NCBI GenBank assembly: GCA_002069015.1
Contig: MWBL01000012.1
Location: forward strand, 1-40,550
DNA: 40,550 nt
Source: Firmicutes bacterium ADurb.Bin300
Lineage (GTDB): Bacteria; Bacillota; Clostridia; Oscillospirales; Acutalibacteraceae
Reading direction: 5' to 3'
Every line of letters starts with the position of its first letter. Position 1 is the stretch's first letter. A program made the translations under genes and the position numbers. This document shows positions 39,971 through 40,550 of the stretch, piece after piece. The notes under the pieces were generated by a model. It saw nothing but the letters and a program-made list of their open reading frames with translations, was not told where the DNA came from and ran no database searches.

Positions 39971-40020
39971 TATATTACGGGTAATATAAAAGACGTCGCG
40001 AAAGCGGCGGCTTTATTTTT
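39971..40020. terminator. Palindrome and intrinsic terminator after the esterase gene
   Basis: A perfect TATATTAC-GG-GTAATATA dyad lies at 39971-39988. Directly after it, a 10-bp stem with one mismatch (39990-39999 with 40004-40013) closes on a stable GAAA loop and is followed by TATTTTTG. The second element ends plus-strand transcription and lies between convergent genes. Confidence 0.72.
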
Positions 40021-40055
40021 GTCTGTGAAAGTGATTAATAGCTCTTTGACAGCTA

Positions 40056-40550
40056 CTAGGATTTCCCGTGAGCTTTTTTAAATCGAAATCCGGGCATTTG
40101 AAAACGGTGATTAGACGAGCCTTCCACAGAGGGGCTTACTTGCCCGGAAGGATAATAGCGTTCAAGCCAATCCAGCTGTTGGCGTCCACTATTAGGCTCA
40201 TACCAGCCTTTATCGAACAAGCGGCTGATTCTTTGAAAATACTCTTCATACATTTTACCGACGCGCTCCATCGAATAATTATTTACCGCCCATTCCCTGC
40301 ACGATTCGGGCTTAATATTCTCTATGTTATTTACAGCCCAGCAAAACTCCTCAAACACCCTGCAGCGATACCCTGTAAGTCCATGTAAAACAGTTTCGGG
40401 GAAAGCTCCCCAGTCGCTTGTTATTACCGGAGTACCGCATAATTGAGCTTCAACATTTACTCCTCCGAACGGTTCAAGATAATATGTCGGCATTAAAACT
40501 GCCCTGGCATTACCTAATAATTCCTTCCTTTCATCGGCTTTAACGGCGGG
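40056..40550 (-). CDS. Glycosyltransferase family 4-like, partial (N-terminus outside window)
   Basis: The C-terminal part of a glycosyltransferase, 164 residues, open from the window edge to the stop at 40056-40058. The key GT4-type block reads EPFGGVNVEAQLCGTPVI, in which the first Glu would contact the sugar nucleotide. It is followed by TSDWGAFPETVLHGLTGYRC, where the ETV and HGLTG features are typical. The N-terminal acceptor domain lies outside. The ATG at 40493 is internal, so the frame is extended to 40550. After the fold there is a tail, unusual for GT4, ending PGFRFKKAHGKS. It converges on the esterase gene. The donor and acceptor are unknown. Confidence 0.9.
   Translation of the reverse strand, partial: PAVKADERKELLGNARAVLMPTYYLEPFGGVNVEAQLCGTPVITSDWGAFPETVLHGLTGYRCRVFEEFCWAVNNIENIKPESCREWAVNNYSMERVGKMYEEYFQRISRLFDKGWYEPNSGRQQLDWLERYYPSGQVSPSVEGSSNHRFQMPGFRFKKAHGKS

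Noticed and set aside
1-40550. CRISPR arrays, tRNA, rRNA, prophage or insertion sequences
   Set aside because: No regular spacer-repeat array, tRNA cloverleaf, rRNA-like block, transposase or integrase reading frame was found.

Overview
The window looks like a chromosomal piece of an anaerobic Bacillota, class Clostridia (possibly Oscillospirales or a relative). The basis is gene content: RNase M5, YchF, a ComEC/HolA gene pair, a PUA-less ProB, a dockerin protein, and URO-D/corrinoid methyl-transfer genes. Sigma-A promoters with 17-bp spacers and AGGAGG-type ribosome sites are frequent. No rRNA, tRNA, CRISPR array, insertion sequence or prophage module was seen.

Layout. (1) 1-1350: the end of an accessory module, a partial C5-cytosine DNA methyltransferase behind a tiny helix-turn-helix protein; its promoter carries a palindrome in the spacer. 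(2) 1427-9831, minus strand: a housekeeping operon alaS-HIT-comEC-holA-rnmV-rlmD with overlapping genes. (3) 9910-11594, minus: a small YdcZ-type transporter and ychF. (4) 11631-15795, plus: proB-proA, an FAD oxidoreductase and a one-TM protein, followed by a probable ABC-ATPase remnant and a minus-strand acyltransferase-like gene. (5) 17.2-27.7 kb: two convergent operons meeting at a bidirectional terminator. The plus operon encodes ThuA-like, Gfo/Idh/MocA, GH35, sirtuin, URO-D and GH31 proteins. The minus operon encodes URO-D, DUF2284, corrinoid protein and URO-D. Their promoters match at 23 of 29 positions, including most of the spacer. (6) 28.0-34.2 kb: a small peptide and membrane protein, a flavodoxin/hydrolase pair divergent from a TetR gene with palindromic operators, then a TIM-barrel protein, a PIG-L deacetylase, a secreted dockerin protein and a cyclophilin. 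(7) 34.3-40.0 kb: LarA-like racemase/epimerase, PHP phosphoesterase, 6-phosphogluconate dehydrogenase, PfkB sugar kinase and an esterase, followed by a convergent partial glycosyltransferase.

The best candidate for an undescribed system is region 5. Sugar-cleaving and sugar-oxidising enzymes appear to share a regulatory signal with a corrinoid protein, three divergent URO-D methyltransferase-like proteins and a cysteine-rich DUF2284 protein. A plausible reading, which is inference, is release of sugars from an O-methylated glycan or glycoside coupled to transfer of its methyl group to a corrinoid. Region 7 looks like sugar-acid metabolism with a nickel-pincer type epimerase.
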